In this document: positions 1 through 9,450 of the stretch, piece by piece
How the letters are laid out: the number at the start of each line of letters is the position of its first letter
How positions within the stretch are numbered: the first letter of the stretch is position 1
Assembly: GCF_001425165.1 (NCBI RefSeq)
Contig: NZ_LMDU01000018.1
Coordinates: forward strand, 62,001-126,000
Reading direction: 5' to 3'
DNA length: 64,000 nt
From: Pelomonas sp. Root405
GTDB lineage: Bacteria > Pseudomonadota > Gammaproteobacteria > Burkholderiales > Burkholderiaceae_C
Made by a program: the position numbers and the translations under genes
The notes under the pieces: generated by a model
Told to the model about the DNA's origin: nothing
What the model saw: only the letters and a program-made list of their open reading frames with translations
Databases searched by the model: none

Positions 1-1
1 G

Positions 2-2515
2 ACGGATGTGAGCCAGTTCCCGCAGCTGCTGGTCAAGCAGGTCGATGTGGTGACCGGCGGCGCCTCAGCGTCCTATGGCTCCGACGCCGTCGGCGGCGTC
101 GTCAACTTCATCACCGACACGCGCTTCACTGGTTTCAAGGCCAATGTCGAGGGCGGCCAGACCAACTACGGCGACGACAAGAACGGCACGCTGCAGGCCG
201 CGTGGGGCCGCGGCTTCCTGGGTGGACGCGCGCACCTGACGGCCAGCGCCGAGTACAGCCGCGAGAAGGGTGTGCCCTCCCCGCGCTTCGGCGGCGCTGG
301 CGCCAATGGTCGCGACTGGTTCAAGAACCCGGCCTTCCAGGTTCGGCCCATCGCCCAGACCAACGACGGCAAACCGCAGTACATCTCCATCGAAAACGCC
401 CAGCAGTTCCAATACGCCAAGTACGGCCTCATCACCAACGGCCCGCTGCAGGGAACCGCCTTCGGCCCGGGCGGCGTGCCGATCCAGTTCCAGTACGGCT
501 CTAACGGCGTGCCCACAGGCACCGGCGCCGTCACGGGCTGCATCACGCCCTTCTGCATCGGCGGCGATCTCAGCGGCACCGTCGGCGGCGGCACCACGCT
601 CGGCATGAACATGACGCGCCAGGTGGCCTACACGCGCGGCAGCTTTGAACTCAACGACGACCACGAGGTCTTCTTCACGCTGAACTACGGCAAGGTCGAC
701 TCGCTCTTCACGCCCAACCCCGGCGCGGCCAAGAACGCCAACCTGACCATCCAGTGCAGCAACCCCTTCCTGCCGGCATCCATCGTTGCGGCCTGCGCCG
801 CCAACAACATCACCAGCTTCCAGTACGGCGTGGCCAACGCGATCTTCCCCAAGGACATCGAGGTCAACCCGGTGCGCACGCAGATGCGTGGCGTGGTGGG
901 CGCCAACGGCAAGTTCGACGCCTTCGGCAAGCCGTGGACCTATGACGCCTACGCTGCCCACGCGCAGAACACCATCGACATCCGCGTGGCCAACATGACG
1001 CTGAACGCGCGCTACAACGCCGCCATCGACGCCGTCCGCGCGCCCAATGGCAGCATCACCTGCCGCAACCCGGCCGCCGCAGCGTCGGGCTGCGTGCCAC
1101 TGAACGTCATCGGCGATGTGCCCATCGACCCGGCGGCCTGGGCCTACATCGCCCCTGCCAACGGCCCGCAGCAGCATTCGCGCCAGCGCCAGTCCGTGGC
1201 TGCCTTCAACATCAACGGTGAGCCGTTCTCACTGTGGGCCGGCCCGGTGGCCGTGGCCTTCGGCGCCGAAGCGCGCCGCGAGCAGTACTACGTCATCGGC
1301 GACCCCTACGGCAACGGCGTCTTCCCCGAAACGCCCAACACGCCCCAGTACCCGGCCGACCCGCTGCTCAACACCGCCATCGGCAACAACTGGTACGCCG
1401 GCAACTACCACAACGCCAAGGGCGCCTACCACGTCAAGGAAGCCTTCATCGAGCTCAACCTGCCGCTGTTCAAGTCCGCCACGCTGGGCGAAGCCAGCTT
1501 CAACATTGCCGGCCGCCAGACCGACTACAGCACCTCCGGCAACGTCGACAGCTGGAAGCTCGGCGCGACCTGGAAGACCGGCATCGACGGCCTGCGCCTG
1601 CGCGCCGTCACGTCCAAGGACGTGCGAGCGCCCAACCTCAGCGAGCTGTTCGCCGCGCCGCTGGTCGTCAACAACACGGTCAACCACCAGGGCACGACGC
1701 TGACCGTCCAGCAGCGCACCATCGGCAACACGCAGCTGCGCCCGGAGATCGGCCGCAACACCACGCTTGGCATCGTGCTGGCGCAGCCCAAGTGGGCGCC
1801 GGGCTTCAGCGCGTCGGTGGACTACTTCGACATCAAGGTCGACGACGTCATCTCCTCGCTGACCGCGCAGCAGGAGGTCGACCTGTGCAACGCCGGCAAC
1901 CAGGAGATCTGCGCGGCGATGGACCTCGTCAGCGCCACCAAGTACGTGACGCTGCAGGCCTTCAACCTCGCGTCGATGCGCAACAAAGGCTTCGACCTTG
2001 AAGGCGTCTACCGCTTCAACTTGGGCGGCCTGGGCCTGCCAGGCAGCGTCACGCTGCGCGGCCTGGCGACGCACACCAGGACTTTCAAGACCAACTCCGG
2101 CGTCGTCGGCACCATCCCGAGCGAGGCAGCCGGCGTGAACCTGGGCAACACGCCGAAGTGGAAGGGCCAGTTCTCGCAATCCTGGGAGAACGACACGGCG
2201 AGCTTGACGCTGTCGCAGCGCTGGATCAGCGACGGCGTCTACAGCAACGAGTACATCGAGTGCCAGACCACTTGCCCGGTCTCGACCGTCACGCGCCCCA
2301 CCATCCTGAACAACCAGATGAAGGGCGCCTTCTACTGGGACATCGGCGGCTCGTACAAGCTCAACAAGAACCTGAGCGTGTACTTCAAGGTCGACAACCT
2401 CACCGACGTCGACCCGGTCGCCGCACCGCAGACGGGCACGGGCTATGGCATCAACCCCTTCCTGTACGACGTCCTGGGGCGGCAGTACCGCGTCGGTGCG
2501 CGGATGCAGTTCTGA
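2..2515 (+). CDS. TonB-dependent outer-membrane receptor (5' end outside window)
   Basis: This is the 3' part of an outer-membrane receptor that imports a ligand using energy from TonB-ExbBD. The window opens inside the plug domain: the run VDVVTGGASASYGSDAVGG near the visible N-terminus is the conserved plug signature. About 800 residues of beta-barrel follow and end in the aromatic terminus GARMQF that outer-membrane assembly recognises. Several spaced cysteine pairs (for example TGCITPFC and ECQTTC) suggest disulfide-closed surface loops. The frame is open from base 2 upstream of the first GTG (base 8), so the signal peptide, TonB box and early plug lie outside the window. The ligand cannot be told; no regulator or periplasmic partner is visible. 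Confidence 0.93.
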   Translation, partial: TDVSQFPQLLVKQVDVVTGGASASYGSDAVGGVVNFITDTRFTGFKANVEGGQTNYGDDKNGTLQAAWGRGFLGGRAHLTASAEYSREKGVPSPRFGGAGANGRDWFKNPAFQVRPIAQTNDGKPQYISIENAQQFQYAKYGLITNGPLQGTAFGPGGVPIQFQYGSNGVPTGTGAVTGCITPFCIGGDLSGTVGGGTTLGMNMTRQVAYTRGSFELNDDHEVFFTLNYGKVDSLFTPNPGAAKNANLTIQCSNPFLPASIVAACAANNITSFQYGVANAIFPKDIEVNPVRTQMRGVVGANGKFDAFGKPWTYDAYAAHAQNTIDIRVANMTLNARYNAAIDAVRAPNGSITCRNPAAAASGCVPLNVIGDVPIDPAAWAYIAPANGPQQHSRQRQSVAAFNINGEPFSLWAGPVAVAFGAEARREQYYVIGDPYGNGVFPETPNTPQYPADPLLNTAIGNNWYAGNYHNAKGAYHVKEAFIELNLPLFKSATLGEASFNIAGRQTDYSTSGNVDSWKLGATWKTGIDGLRLRAVTSKDVRAPNLSELFAAPLVVNNTVNHQGTTLTVQQRTIGNTQLRPEIGRNTTLGIVLAQPKWAPGFSASVDYFDIKVDDVISSLTAQQEVDLCNAGNQEICAAMDLVSATKYVTLQAFNLASMRNKGFDLEGVYRFNLGGLGLPGSVTLRGLATHTRTFKTNSGVVGTIPSEAAGVNLGNTPKWKGQFSQSWENDTASLTLSQRWISDGVYSNEYIECQTTCPVSTVTRPTILNNQMKGAFYWDIGGSYKLNKNLSVYFKVDNLTDVDPVAAPQTGTGYGINPFLYDVLGRQYRVGARMQF

Positions 2516-2521
2516 GGTCGG

Positions 2522-3832
2522 TCAGCCTGCCTGCATGCGGCCGACGACATCGCGCACCTCGGCCAGCAGCGCGGGCACGTCGATGGTCGTCGGCTGGCGG
2601 TCGCGCAGCACCTGGCGGCCGCCCACCCAGACGTTGCTGACCTGCTCGCGGCCGGCCACGTAGACCAGCTGCGCCGCGGCGTTGTAGACCGGCTGGCATT
2701 CGATGCTGTCCAGCGACACGGCGACGCAATCGGCCAGCTTGCCGACTTCCAGCGAGCCGAGGTCATCGGCACGGCCCATGGCCTTGGCGGCGCGGAGGGT
2801 GGCCATCTCCAGCGCCGTGCGTGCGGATGCGACGGTCGGGTCGCCGGTGATCCCCTTGGCCAGCAGCGCAGCCGAGCGGATCTCGCCGAACATGTCGAGG
2901 CGGTTGTTGGACGCGGCGCCGTCGGTGCCGAGGATGGTGTTGACGCCCGCCGTCTCCAGCGCCTTGAGCGGCATCACGCCCGAAGCGAGCTTGAGGTTGG
3001 AGTTGGGGTTGTGCACGAGGTGCACGCCCTTCCGGGCCATCAGCTCGATCTCGGCCTCGTCGAGGTGGACCATGTGCACGGCCACCATGCGCTCGCTGAA
3101 CAGCCCCAGCTTGTCCAACCGCGCGATGGGGCGCACGCCATGCGCCTTGATGCCGTCCTCGACCTCGCCTGCCGTCTCGTGGATGTGGCAGTGCATCTGG
3201 ATGTCGAGCTTCTCGGCCAAGTCGCGCAACTTGATGAAGGTCTCGTCGGACACCGTGTACGGCGCATGCGGCGCGCTGGTCCAGTCCAGCAGCTTCTCAC
3301 CCTTGTACTGCTCGTAGGCGGCGATGCCCTTGGCGATGTAGTCGTCCGGGCCGGACGCATAGCCGGTCGGGAAGTCGATGACGTTCATCGACACGGCCGC
3401 GCGCACGCCCGAGTCCACGGCGGCGCGTGCCATCGCAGTCGGGAAGAAGTACATGTCGTTGATGTAGGTCGTGCCGCTGCGCAGGCCTTCGGCGGCGGCG
3501 AGCTTGCTGCCGAGATACGTCCAGGCTTCGCTGACCCACTTCTTCTCCAGCGGCCAGATGTGGTTCTGCAGCCAGTCCATCAGCGGCACGTCGTCGGCAA
3601 CGCCGCGCAGCAGCGTCATGGCGGAGTGCGCATGGCCATTGATGAGGCCAGGAATCAGGATCTGCTCGGGCAGCTCGACGCGCTCGGCCTGCGGGTACTG
3701 CGCCAGCAGCGTCTCGCGCGGGCCGACGGCGGCGATGCGCTCGCCGTCGATCAGCAGCGCGTGGTTGTCGAGCACGGGTTCACCGGGCTTCATCGTCAGC
3801 AGCCAGCGGGGCAGCAGCAGGGTCTGGGACAT
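2522..3832 (-). CDS. mtaD: 5-methylthioadenosine/S-adenosylhomocysteine deaminase (TRZ/ATZ-family amidohydrolase)
   Basis: This 436-residue cytoplasmic metallohydrolase of the amidohydrolase superfamily probably deaminates methylthioadenosine or S-adenosylhomocysteine to the inosine form in methionine/purine salvage. The metal and substrate motifs are in order: HAH at 67-69 in GLINGHAHS, H216 and E219 in HCHIHE, H253 in AVHMVHL and D304 in LGTDGAASNN. The start has a strong ribosome site (AAGGAG, 8 bases before ATG). It lies 21 bases downstream of the ribokinase gene and is probably co-transcribed with it, which fits nucleoside/ribose salvage. Family members also act on guanine, chlorohydrolase or other purine substrates, so the exact substrate is inferred. 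Confidence 0.85.
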   Translation of the reverse strand: MSQTLLLPRWLLTMKPGEPVLDNHALLIDGERIAAVGPRETLLAQYPQAERVELPEQILIPGLINGHAHSAMTLLRGVADDVPLMDWLQNHIWPLEKKWVSEAWTYLGSKLAAAEGLRSGTTYINDMYFFPTAMARAAVDSGVRAAVSMNVIDFPTGYASGPDDYIAKGIAAYEQYKGEKLLDWTSAPHAPYTVSDETFIKLRDLAEKLDIQMHCHIHETAGEVEDGIKAHGVRPIARLDKLGLFSERMVAVHMVHLDEAEIELMARKGVHLVHNPNSNLKLASGVMPLKALETAGVNTILGTDGAASNNRLDMFGEIRSAALLAKGITGDPTVASARTALEMATLRAAKAMGRADDLGSLEVGKLADCVAVSLDSIECQPVYNAAAQLVYVAGREQVSNVWVGGRQVLRDRQPTTIDVPALLAEVRDVVGRMQAG

Positions 3833-3853
3833 CTCTTGTTCTCCTTGTGGGAT

Positions 3854-4777
3854 TCAGCTTGTCGTGGCGAGCAGTTGATCGACTTCGGCGCGGCGCGGCA
3901 TCGCATCCTGCACGCCGGGGCGCGACACGGCCAGGGCCGCGGCGGCCTGGGCAAAGGCGAGCGCGTTGGCAATCGGTTGGCCTTCGGCCAGCGCCGTGAT
4001 GAGAGCGCCGACGAGGGTGTCGCCGGCGCCCACGGTGTCGACAGCCTTGACGGGCCGCGCGGCGACATGGCGCGGGCCATCGGCATCGACCCAGCACAGG
4101 CCGTCGGCGCCGAGGGACACGAGCACGGCGCCCGGGCCCTTGTCACGCAGGGCCTGGGCCAACACGCCGGGTTCCGCCGCACCGCCGCCCAGCGTCGTGA
4201 CGAGGGCCTGGGCCTCCAGCGAGTTGACGACCAGCAGGTCGACGAGGTGCAGCAGGCTCTCGCTGCCGGGTCGGAACGGCGCGGCGTTCAACACGGTCTT
4301 GACGCCAGCGGCGCGGGCGCGCTCGAAGGCGCGGGCAATGCTGGCCAGCGGCAACTCCTGCTGGGCCACCAGCCAGCGCAGGCCGGTCATGTCAAGGGCT
4401 TCGACCTGGTCCAGCGGCAGCGTGCCGTTGGAGCCCGCGACGGTGACGATTTGGTTCTCGGCATCCTCGGCGCCGACGACGATCAGCGCGACGCCGGGCA
4501 CCTCGCCGGCAGGCTGCGCGATGGCACGGGTGTCAACGCCCTCGCCTTTCAGCTGCTCAACCATCGCCGCGCCGTTCTCCAGCAAGCCGACGCGCGCAGC
4601 CAAGGCCACCCGGGCGCCCAGGCGCGCCGCAGCCACTGCCTGGTTGGCACCCTTGCCGCCAAGGCATGAGCCAAACCTCTGGCCGCGCAACGTCTCGCCG
4701 GGCAACGGCAGGCGCGGCGCATGCACGATGAGGTCGCGGTTGACGCTGCCGAGGACGAGGATCTCAGGTGCCGACAT
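3854..4777 (-). CDS. rbsK: ribokinase (PfkB family)
   Basis: This 307-residue sugar kinase phosphorylates ribose with ATP. The N-terminal PfkB signature GGKGANQAVAAARLG is at about 40-54 and the second signature DTVGAGD at 247-253, with D253 as the expected catalytic base. The length equals typical ribokinases (about 300-310). A ribosome site, GGAG, precedes the ATG. It is the first gene of a minus-strand pair with mtaD and has no rbs transporter beside it, so it probably serves ribose released by nucleoside breakdown. Another PfkB-type sugar or nucleoside kinase is possible, but the glycine-rich first motif and NAAP motif fit ribokinase best. Confidence 0.87.
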   Translation of the reverse strand: MSAPEILVLGSVNRDLIVHAPRLPLPGETLRGQRFGSCLGGKGANQAVAAARLGARVALAARVGLLENGAAMVEQLKGEGVDTRAIAQPAGEVPGVALIVVGAEDAENQIVTVAGSNGTLPLDQVEALDMTGLRWLVAQQELPLASIARAFERARAAGVKTVLNAAPFRPGSESLLHLVDLLVVNSLEAQALVTTLGGGAAEPGVLAQALRDKGPGAVLVSLGADGLCWVDADGPRHVAARPVKAVDTVGAGDTLVGALITALAEGQPIANALAFAQAAAALAVSRPGVQDAMPRRAEVDQLLATTS

Positions 4778-4885
4778 CGAGTCTCCACTAGGTTCTTTGC
4801 GCGTTCAGCCATGATGCCCGGTGTCGGCACGATGCCAGTCTCCCCGGCGATCCACGTGAAAGCGCTAAGAACCCTAAAAATGAAA

Positions 4886-4911
4886 GAACCCCTCGGGGGA
4901 CCGAGGGGTTC
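4886..4911 (-). terminator. Rho-independent terminator of gltA
   Basis: A perfect 11-bp stem (4886-4896 with 4901-4911) closes a GGGA/TCCC loop. Read on the minus strand it lies 21 bases after the gltA stop and is followed by a T-rich stretch (ttctttcattttta). It contains the 15-mer CCCCTCGGGGGACCG, which recurs at 21704-21718. Confidence 0.8.
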
Positions 4912-4931
4912 ACGGGTGAGGCGTGAGCGGA

Positions 4932-6242
4932 TCAGCGCTGGGCGATGGGCTTGACGTCGCGCGGTGCGGCGCCGACGAAGAGCTGGCGCGGGCGGCCGAT
5001 CTTGTACTCGGGGTCGCCGATCATCTCATTGAGCTGGGCGATCCAGCCGACCGTGCGGGCCAGCGCAAAGATGGCCGTGAACAGCGGCACCGGAATGCCG
5101 ATGGCGCGCTGCACGATGCCGGAGTAGAAGTCGACGTTCGGATAAAGCTTGCGGGCGACGAAGTACTCGTCTTCCAGCGCGATCTTTTCCAGCTTCATCG
5201 CCAGCTCGAACAGCGGGTCGTTCTCCAGTCCCAGCTCGCTCAGCACCTCGTGGCAGGTCTCGCGCATCAGCTTGGCGCGCGGGTCGTAGTTCTTGTAGAC
5301 GCGGTGGCCAAAGCCCATCAGCTTGACACCGGAGTTCTTGTCCTTGACCTTGCTGACGAAGTCACCGATGCGAGCGACGCCGCCTGCTTTCTGGATGTCG
5401 CCCAGCATGTTCAGGCAGGCCTCGTTGGCGCCGCCGTGGGCGGGGCCCCACAGGCAGGCCACACCGGCTGCGATGGCCGCGAACGGGTTGGTGCCGGACG
5501 AGCCGCACAGGCGCACGGTCGACGTTGACGCGTTCTGCTCGTGGTCGGCGTGCAGCGTGAAGATGCGGTCCATCGCCCGCACCAGCACCGGGTTCGGGTT
5601 GTAGTCCTCGCAGGGCGTGGCAAACATCATGCGCATGAAGTTGCCGGCGTAGCTCAGGTCGTTCTTCGGGTAGATGTAGGGCTGGCCGATGGTGTACTTG
5701 TAGGCCATGGCCACCAGCGTCGGCATCTTGGCGATCAGGCGGATCGCCGCGATCTCGCGGTGCTCGGGGTTATTGATGTCGGTGCTGTCGTGATAGAAGG
5801 CCGACAGCGCGCCCACCAGGCCGGTCATGACGGCCATCGGGTGGGCGTCACGGCGGAAACCACGCAGGAAGAACTGCATCTGCTCGTTGACCATCGTGTG
5901 GTGCATCACACGGTCTTCGAAGTTGGCCTTCTCGGCCGCGTTGGGCAGCTCTCCGTAGAGCAGCAGGTAGCAGGTCTCGAGGTAATCGCAGTTCACCGCG
6001 AGCTGCTCGATGGGGTAGCCGCGATACAGCAGTTCACCCTTGTCGCCGTCGATGTAGGTGATGGTCGAGTTGCACGACGCGGTCGACAGGAAGCCCGGGT
6101 CGTAGGTGAACTTGCCGGTCTGCGCGTAGAGCTTGCGGATGTCGATGACATCCGGGCCGATGCTGCCCTTGTACAGGGGCAGGTCCATCGAGGGGCTGCC
6201 GTCTGAGAACGACAGGGTGGCTTTCACGTCCGACGGGGTCAT
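4932..6242 (-). CDS. gltA: citrate synthase (type II)
   Basis: Condenses acetyl-CoA with oxaloacetate to citrate, the entry step of the TCA cycle. The 436-residue length matches the NADH-sensitive hexameric bacterial type. The catalytic triad is visible: H269 in GPAHGGAN, H313 in GFGHRVYKN and D371 in YPNVDFYSG. The start has AAGGA upstream of ATG. It is the last gene of the minus-strand sdhCDAB-sdhE-gltA run, 35 bases after sdhE, and is followed by a strong terminator, so sdh and gltA probably share one transcript. Confidence 0.98.
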   Translation of the reverse strand: MTPSDVKATLSFSDGSPSMDLPLYKGSIGPDVIDIRKLYAQTGKFTYDPGFLSTASCNSTITYIDGDKGELLYRGYPIEQLAVNCDYLETCYLLLYGELPNAAEKANFEDRVMHHTMVNEQMQFFLRGFRRDAHPMAVMTGLVGALSAFYHDSTDINNPEHREIAAIRLIAKMPTLVAMAYKYTIGQPYIYPKNDLSYAGNFMRMMFATPCEDYNPNPVLVRAMDRIFTLHADHEQNASTSTVRLCGSSGTNPFAAIAAGVACLWGPAHGGANEACLNMLGDIQKAGGVARIGDFVSKVKDKNSGVKLMGFGHRVYKNYDPRAKLMRETCHEVLSELGLENDPLFELAMKLEKIALEDEYFVARKLYPNVDFYSGIVQRAIGIPVPLFTAIFALARTVGWIAQLNEMIGDPEYKIGRPRQLFVGAAPRDVKPIAQR

Positions 6243-6277
6243 GGTGCGGTCCTTTGGGAGGCTTTAAAAAACGGGAG

Positions 6278-6547
6278 TCAGGGTCGCAGCTCGGCGAGAA
6301 CCTCGCGCACCGCAGCAGTGTCGATTTCACCACTGGGCTCCTTGCGGCGCAGTAACAAGTCGAGCAGGTCGTTGTCGCCCAGGTCCATCAGTGCAGTCAG
6401 TCCGTCAGCATGGCTGACGCTGATGCCGCCGGCGTGGCGGTTGAAGAAGCGCTCGATCAGCAGATCGTTCTCGAGCAGGCCCCGGCGGCAACGCCAGCGC
6501 AGCTTGGACAGCGCGCGTTCGTCGATCATCGAAGCCACTTCACTCAT
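6278..6547 (-). CDS. sdhE: succinate dehydrogenase flavinylation factor SdhE
   Basis: An 89-residue protein of the SdhE/Sdh5 family that helps attach FAD covalently to SdhA. The hallmark RGxxE motif is present as RRGLLEND at about 22-29, followed by the helical acidic segment typical of the family (LMDLGDNDLLDLLL). It sits between sdhB (6 bases apart) and gltA, the usual place in betaproteobacteria. A methionine at residue 7 is an alternative start. Confidence 0.95.
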   Translation of the reverse strand: MSEVASMIDERALSKLRWRCRRGLLENDLLIERFFNRHAGGISVSHADGLTALMDLGDNDLLDLLLRRKEPSGEIDTAAVREVLAELRP

Positions 6548-6553
6548 CGCTCG

Positions 6554-7255
6554 TCAGACCGCGCGGCGGACCATCAATTCCTTGATCTTGCCAATGGCCT
6601 TGGTGGGGTTCAGGCCCTTGGGGCAGACGTCCACGCAGTTCATGATGGTGTGGCAACGGAACAGGCGGTACGGGTCTTCGAGGTTGTCCAGGCGCTCGGC
6701 GGTCGCTTCGTCGCGGCTGTCGGCGATGAAGCGGTAGGCCTGCAGCAGCCCGGCCGGGCCGACGAACTTGTCGGGGTTCCACCAGAAGCTCGGGCAGCTC
6801 GTCGAGCAGCTCGCGCACAGGATGCACTCGTACAGGCCGTTGAGCTCGTCGCGCTCCTCGGGCGACTGCAGCCGCTCGGTCTCGGGCGGCACGTTGTCGT
6901 TGACAAGGTAAGGCTTGATCGAGTTGTACTGCTTGAAGAACTGCGTCATGTCGACGATGAGGTCGCGCACGACGGGCAGGCCCGGCAGCGGCTTGAGCAC
7001 GATGGTGCCCGGCAGCGTGCGCATATTCGTCAGGCAGGCCAGGCCGTTCTTGCCGTTGATGTTCATCGCGTCCGAGCCGCAGACGCCTTCACGGCAGGAG
7101 CGGCGGAACGACAGGCTCGGGTCGACAGCCTTGAGCTTGTTCAAGGCGTCCAGCAGCATGCGCTCAGAGCCGTCCAGCTCGACCTCGAGGGTCTGCATGT
7201 AGGGCTTGGCGTCCTTGTCCGGGTCGTAGCGATAAATCTGGAAAGTGCGCTTCAT
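6554..7255 (-). CDS. sdhB: succinate dehydrogenase iron-sulfur subunit
   Basis: The 233-residue electron-transfer subunit of complex II, on the cytoplasmic side of the membrane. It carries an N-terminal [2Fe-2S] ferredoxin domain (CREGVCGSDAMNINGKNGLAC pattern in the first 75 residues) and a C-terminal [4Fe-4S]/[3Fe-4S] domain (CILCASCSTSCP and later CHTIMNCVDVCPKG). Electrons pass from the SdhA flavin through these clusters to quinone at SdhCD. It lies 29 bases downstream of sdhA and 6 upstream of sdhE. Confidence 0.98.
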   Translation of the reverse strand: MKRTFQIYRYDPDKDAKPYMQTLEVELDGSERMLLDALNKLKAVDPSLSFRRSCREGVCGSDAMNINGKNGLACLTNMRTLPGTIVLKPLPGLPVVRDLIVDMTQFFKQYNSIKPYLVNDNVPPETERLQSPEERDELNGLYECILCASCSTSCPSFWWNPDKFVGPAGLLQAYRFIADSRDEATAERLDNLEDPYRLFRCHTIMNCVDVCPKGLNPTKAIGKIKELMVRRAV

Positions 7256-7284
7256 GATGTGTTGAGTCCTTGGTCGGCAGGCCG

Positions 7285-9072
7285 TCAGAAGGTGCGGACC
7301 TTGGGAGGCACCGATTCAACGGTCAGCGGCTTGAGGTTGACCGGCTTGTAGTCCAGGCGGTTGCCCTCCGAGTACCACAGCGTGTGCTTCATCCACTGCT
7401 CGTCGTTGCGTCCGTTGGGATGGGCCGGCGTGTCGCCGTAGTCGTTCACCGTGTGGGCGCCGCGGCTCTCGGTGCGGGCGGCGGCCGAGACGATGGTGGC
7501 CTGGGCGGCCTCGATGAGGTTCTCCACTTCGAGCGCCTCGATACGCGCCGTGTTGAAGACCTTGGACTTGTCCTTGAGCGTGATGTTCTTGACCCGGTCC
7601 GCAATCGCCGCGATCTTGGACACGCCTTCGTTGAGCATGGCCTGGGTGCGGAACACGCCGGCATGCTGCTGCATCGCGGCACGCAGGTCGTTGGCCACGT
7701 CCTGGGCGTATTCACCGCTGCTGCTGCCGTCCAGGCGGGCCAGGCGGGCCAGCGAACGGTCCGCCGCGTCGGCCGGCAGACCCTTGTGCGACTGCTTGCC
7801 CAGGTTGGCCGCCACCAGGTGGTTGCCGGCGGCACGGCCGAACACCAGCAGGTCGAGCAGCGAGTTGGTGCCCAGGCGGTTGGCGCCGTGCACGCTGACG
7901 CAGGCGCATTCGCCCACGGCGTAGAGGCCGTTGATGATCTCGTTGGAATTGCCGTCCTTGGGCGCCACCACCTGGCCGTGGATGTTGGTGGGGATGCCGC
8001 CCATCTGGTAGTGGATGGTCGGCACCACGGGGATCGGTTCCTTGGTGATGTCGACGTTGGCGAAGTTGTGGCCAATCTCCAGCACCGACGGCAGGCGCTT
8101 GGCGATGGTCTCGGCGCCAAGGTGGGTCATGTCGAGGTTGATGTAGTCCTTATTCGGACCGCAACCCCGGCCTTCCTTGATCTCCTGGTCCATGCAGCGG
8201 GACACGAAGTCGCGCGGTGCCAGGTCCTTCAAGGTCGGCGCATAGCGCTCCATGAAGCGCTCGCCGTTGGCATTGCGCAGGATGGCGCCTTCGCCGCGGC
8301 AGCCTTCGGTCAGCAGCACGCCGGCGTTGTGCACGCCCGTCGGGTGGAACTGCCAGAACTCCATGTCTTCCAGCGGGATGCCGGCGCGCGCTGCCATGCC
8401 CAGGCCGTCGCCAGTGTTGATGAAGGCGTTGGTGCTGGCGGCGAAGATGCGGCCGGCACCGCCGGTGGCCAACAGAACGGTCTTGCCCTGCAGGATGTGG
8501 ACCTCACCGGTCTCCATCTCCAGCGCGGTCACGCCGACCACGTCGCCTTGGGCGTCGCGGATCAGGTCCAGCGCCATCCATTCGACGAAGAACTGCGTGC
8601 GCGCCTTGACGTTCTGCTGATACAGCGTGTGCAGCATCGCGTGGCCGGTGCGGTCGGCCGCGGCGCAGGCGCGCTGCACGGGCTTCTCGCCGTAATTGGC
8701 GGTGTGGCCGCCGAACGGGCGCTGGTAGATGGTGCCGTCGGCATTGCGGTCGAAGGGCATGCCGAAGTGCTCAAGCTCGTACACGACCTTGGGCGCCTCG
8801 CGGCACATGAACTCGATGGCGTCCTGGTCGCCCAGCCAGTCGGACCCCTTGACGGTGTCGTAGAAGTGGTAGTGCCAGTTGTCCTCGCTCATGTTGCCAA
8901 GCGAGGCGCCGATGCCGCCCTGCGCAGCAACGGTGTGCGAGCGGGTCGGGAAGACCTTGGACAGGACGGCCACATTCAAGCCGGCCAGAGCCAGCTGCAG
9001 CGAGGCGCGCATGCCGGAGCCGCCGGCTCCGACGATCACCACATCAAACTTACGGGTCGCAAGCTGCGCCAT
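7285..9072 (-). CDS. sdhA: succinate dehydrogenase flavoprotein subunit
   Basis: The 595-residue catalytic subunit oxidises succinate to fumarate. The N-terminal FAD fold is DVVIVGAGGSGM, and the covalent FAD histidine is H46 in RSHTVAAQGG. The start at 9072 gives the family's usual length and has GGAG six bases upstream. The reading frame stays open further upstream, but that would run through sdhD and adds a non-homologous extension. The ATG shares one base with the sdhD stop (TGATG), so the two are translationally coupled. Confidence 0.98.
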   Translation of the reverse strand: MAQLATRKFDVVIVGAGGSGMRASLQLALAGLNVAVLSKVFPTRSHTVAAQGGIGASLGNMSEDNWHYHFYDTVKGSDWLGDQDAIEFMCREAPKVVYELEHFGMPFDRNADGTIYQRPFGGHTANYGEKPVQRACAAADRTGHAMLHTLYQQNVKARTQFFVEWMALDLIRDAQGDVVGVTALEMETGEVHILQGKTVLLATGGAGRIFAASTNAFINTGDGLGMAARAGIPLEDMEFWQFHPTGVHNAGVLLTEGCRGEGAILRNANGERFMERYAPTLKDLAPRDFVSRCMDQEIKEGRGCGPNKDYINLDMTHLGAETIAKRLPSVLEIGHNFANVDITKEPIPVVPTIHYQMGGIPTNIHGQVVAPKDGNSNEIINGLYAVGECACVSVHGANRLGTNSLLDLLVFGRAAGNHLVAANLGKQSHKGLPADAADRSLARLARLDGSSSGEYAQDVANDLRAAMQQHAGVFRTQAMLNEGVSKIAAIADRVKNITLKDKSKVFNTARIEALEVENLIEAAQATIVSAAARTESRGAHTVNDYGDTPAHPNGRNDEQWMKHTLWYSEGNRLDYKPVNLKPLTVESVPPKVRTF

Positions 9073-9431
9073 CAGAGTCTCCACAAAACCTGGATCGCCC
9101 AACCGGCGCATCCCACAAGCCAAACCATCGTGAGCACCTGCAGCGTCAACCGCACGCCGACGGGCTTCACATAGTCCATCCAGATGTCGCGCATGCCGAC
9201 CCAGGCGTGATACGCAAGCGACAGGATGGTCACGAAGGTCAGCAGCTTCATCCACTGCTGCGAAAAGATCGCCGCCCAGCGGTCGTAGCCGAGTTCGCCG
9301 GGCATCAGCACCTGGGCCAGCAGCACGACCGTGAAGATCGCCATCAGCACCGCGGTGATGCGCTGCGCCAGCCAGTCACGCAGGCCGTAGTGCGCACCGA
9401 CGACGATGCGCTTGGAACCGTAAGTAGTCAT
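9072..9431 (-). CDS. sdhD: succinate dehydrogenase membrane anchor subunit D
   Basis: The 119-residue hydrophobic anchor holds SdhAB to the inner membrane and, with SdhC, forms the quinone and heme b sites. Three membrane helices are visible (about 21-41, 57-77 and 92-115). The expected heme-ligand histidine lies in LAYHAWVGMRDIWMDYVKP, which matches the E. coli HAWIGMW...DYVKP pattern. The start is placed at the MTTYGS methionine, with GAGGA upstream; an earlier in-frame start adds 15 unlikely residues. It overlaps sdhA by one base. Confidence 0.95.
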   Translation of the reverse strand: MTTYGSKRIVVGAHYGLRDWLAQRITAVLMAIFTVVLLAQVLMPGELGYDRWAAIFSQQWMKLLTFVTILSLAYHAWVGMRDIWMDYVKPVGVRLTLQVLTMVWLVGCAGWAIQVLWRL

Positions 9432-9450
9432 TGTTGTTGTCCTCGGGGGC

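Noticed and set aside
3011-4669. Long open frame on the plus strand across mtaD and rbsK
   Set aside because: It is antisense to two genes with complete catalytic motifs; its translation is low-complexity (H, R, Q, A-rich), as expected for high-GC third-position shadows.
7270-9174. 634-codon plus-strand frame opposite sdhA
   Set aside because: It mirrors sdhA codon structure and has no domain; sdhA has full motifs.
9073-9255. N-terminal extension of sdhA
   Set aside because: It would run through sdhD in another frame; the FAD motif and ribosome site fix the start at 9072.
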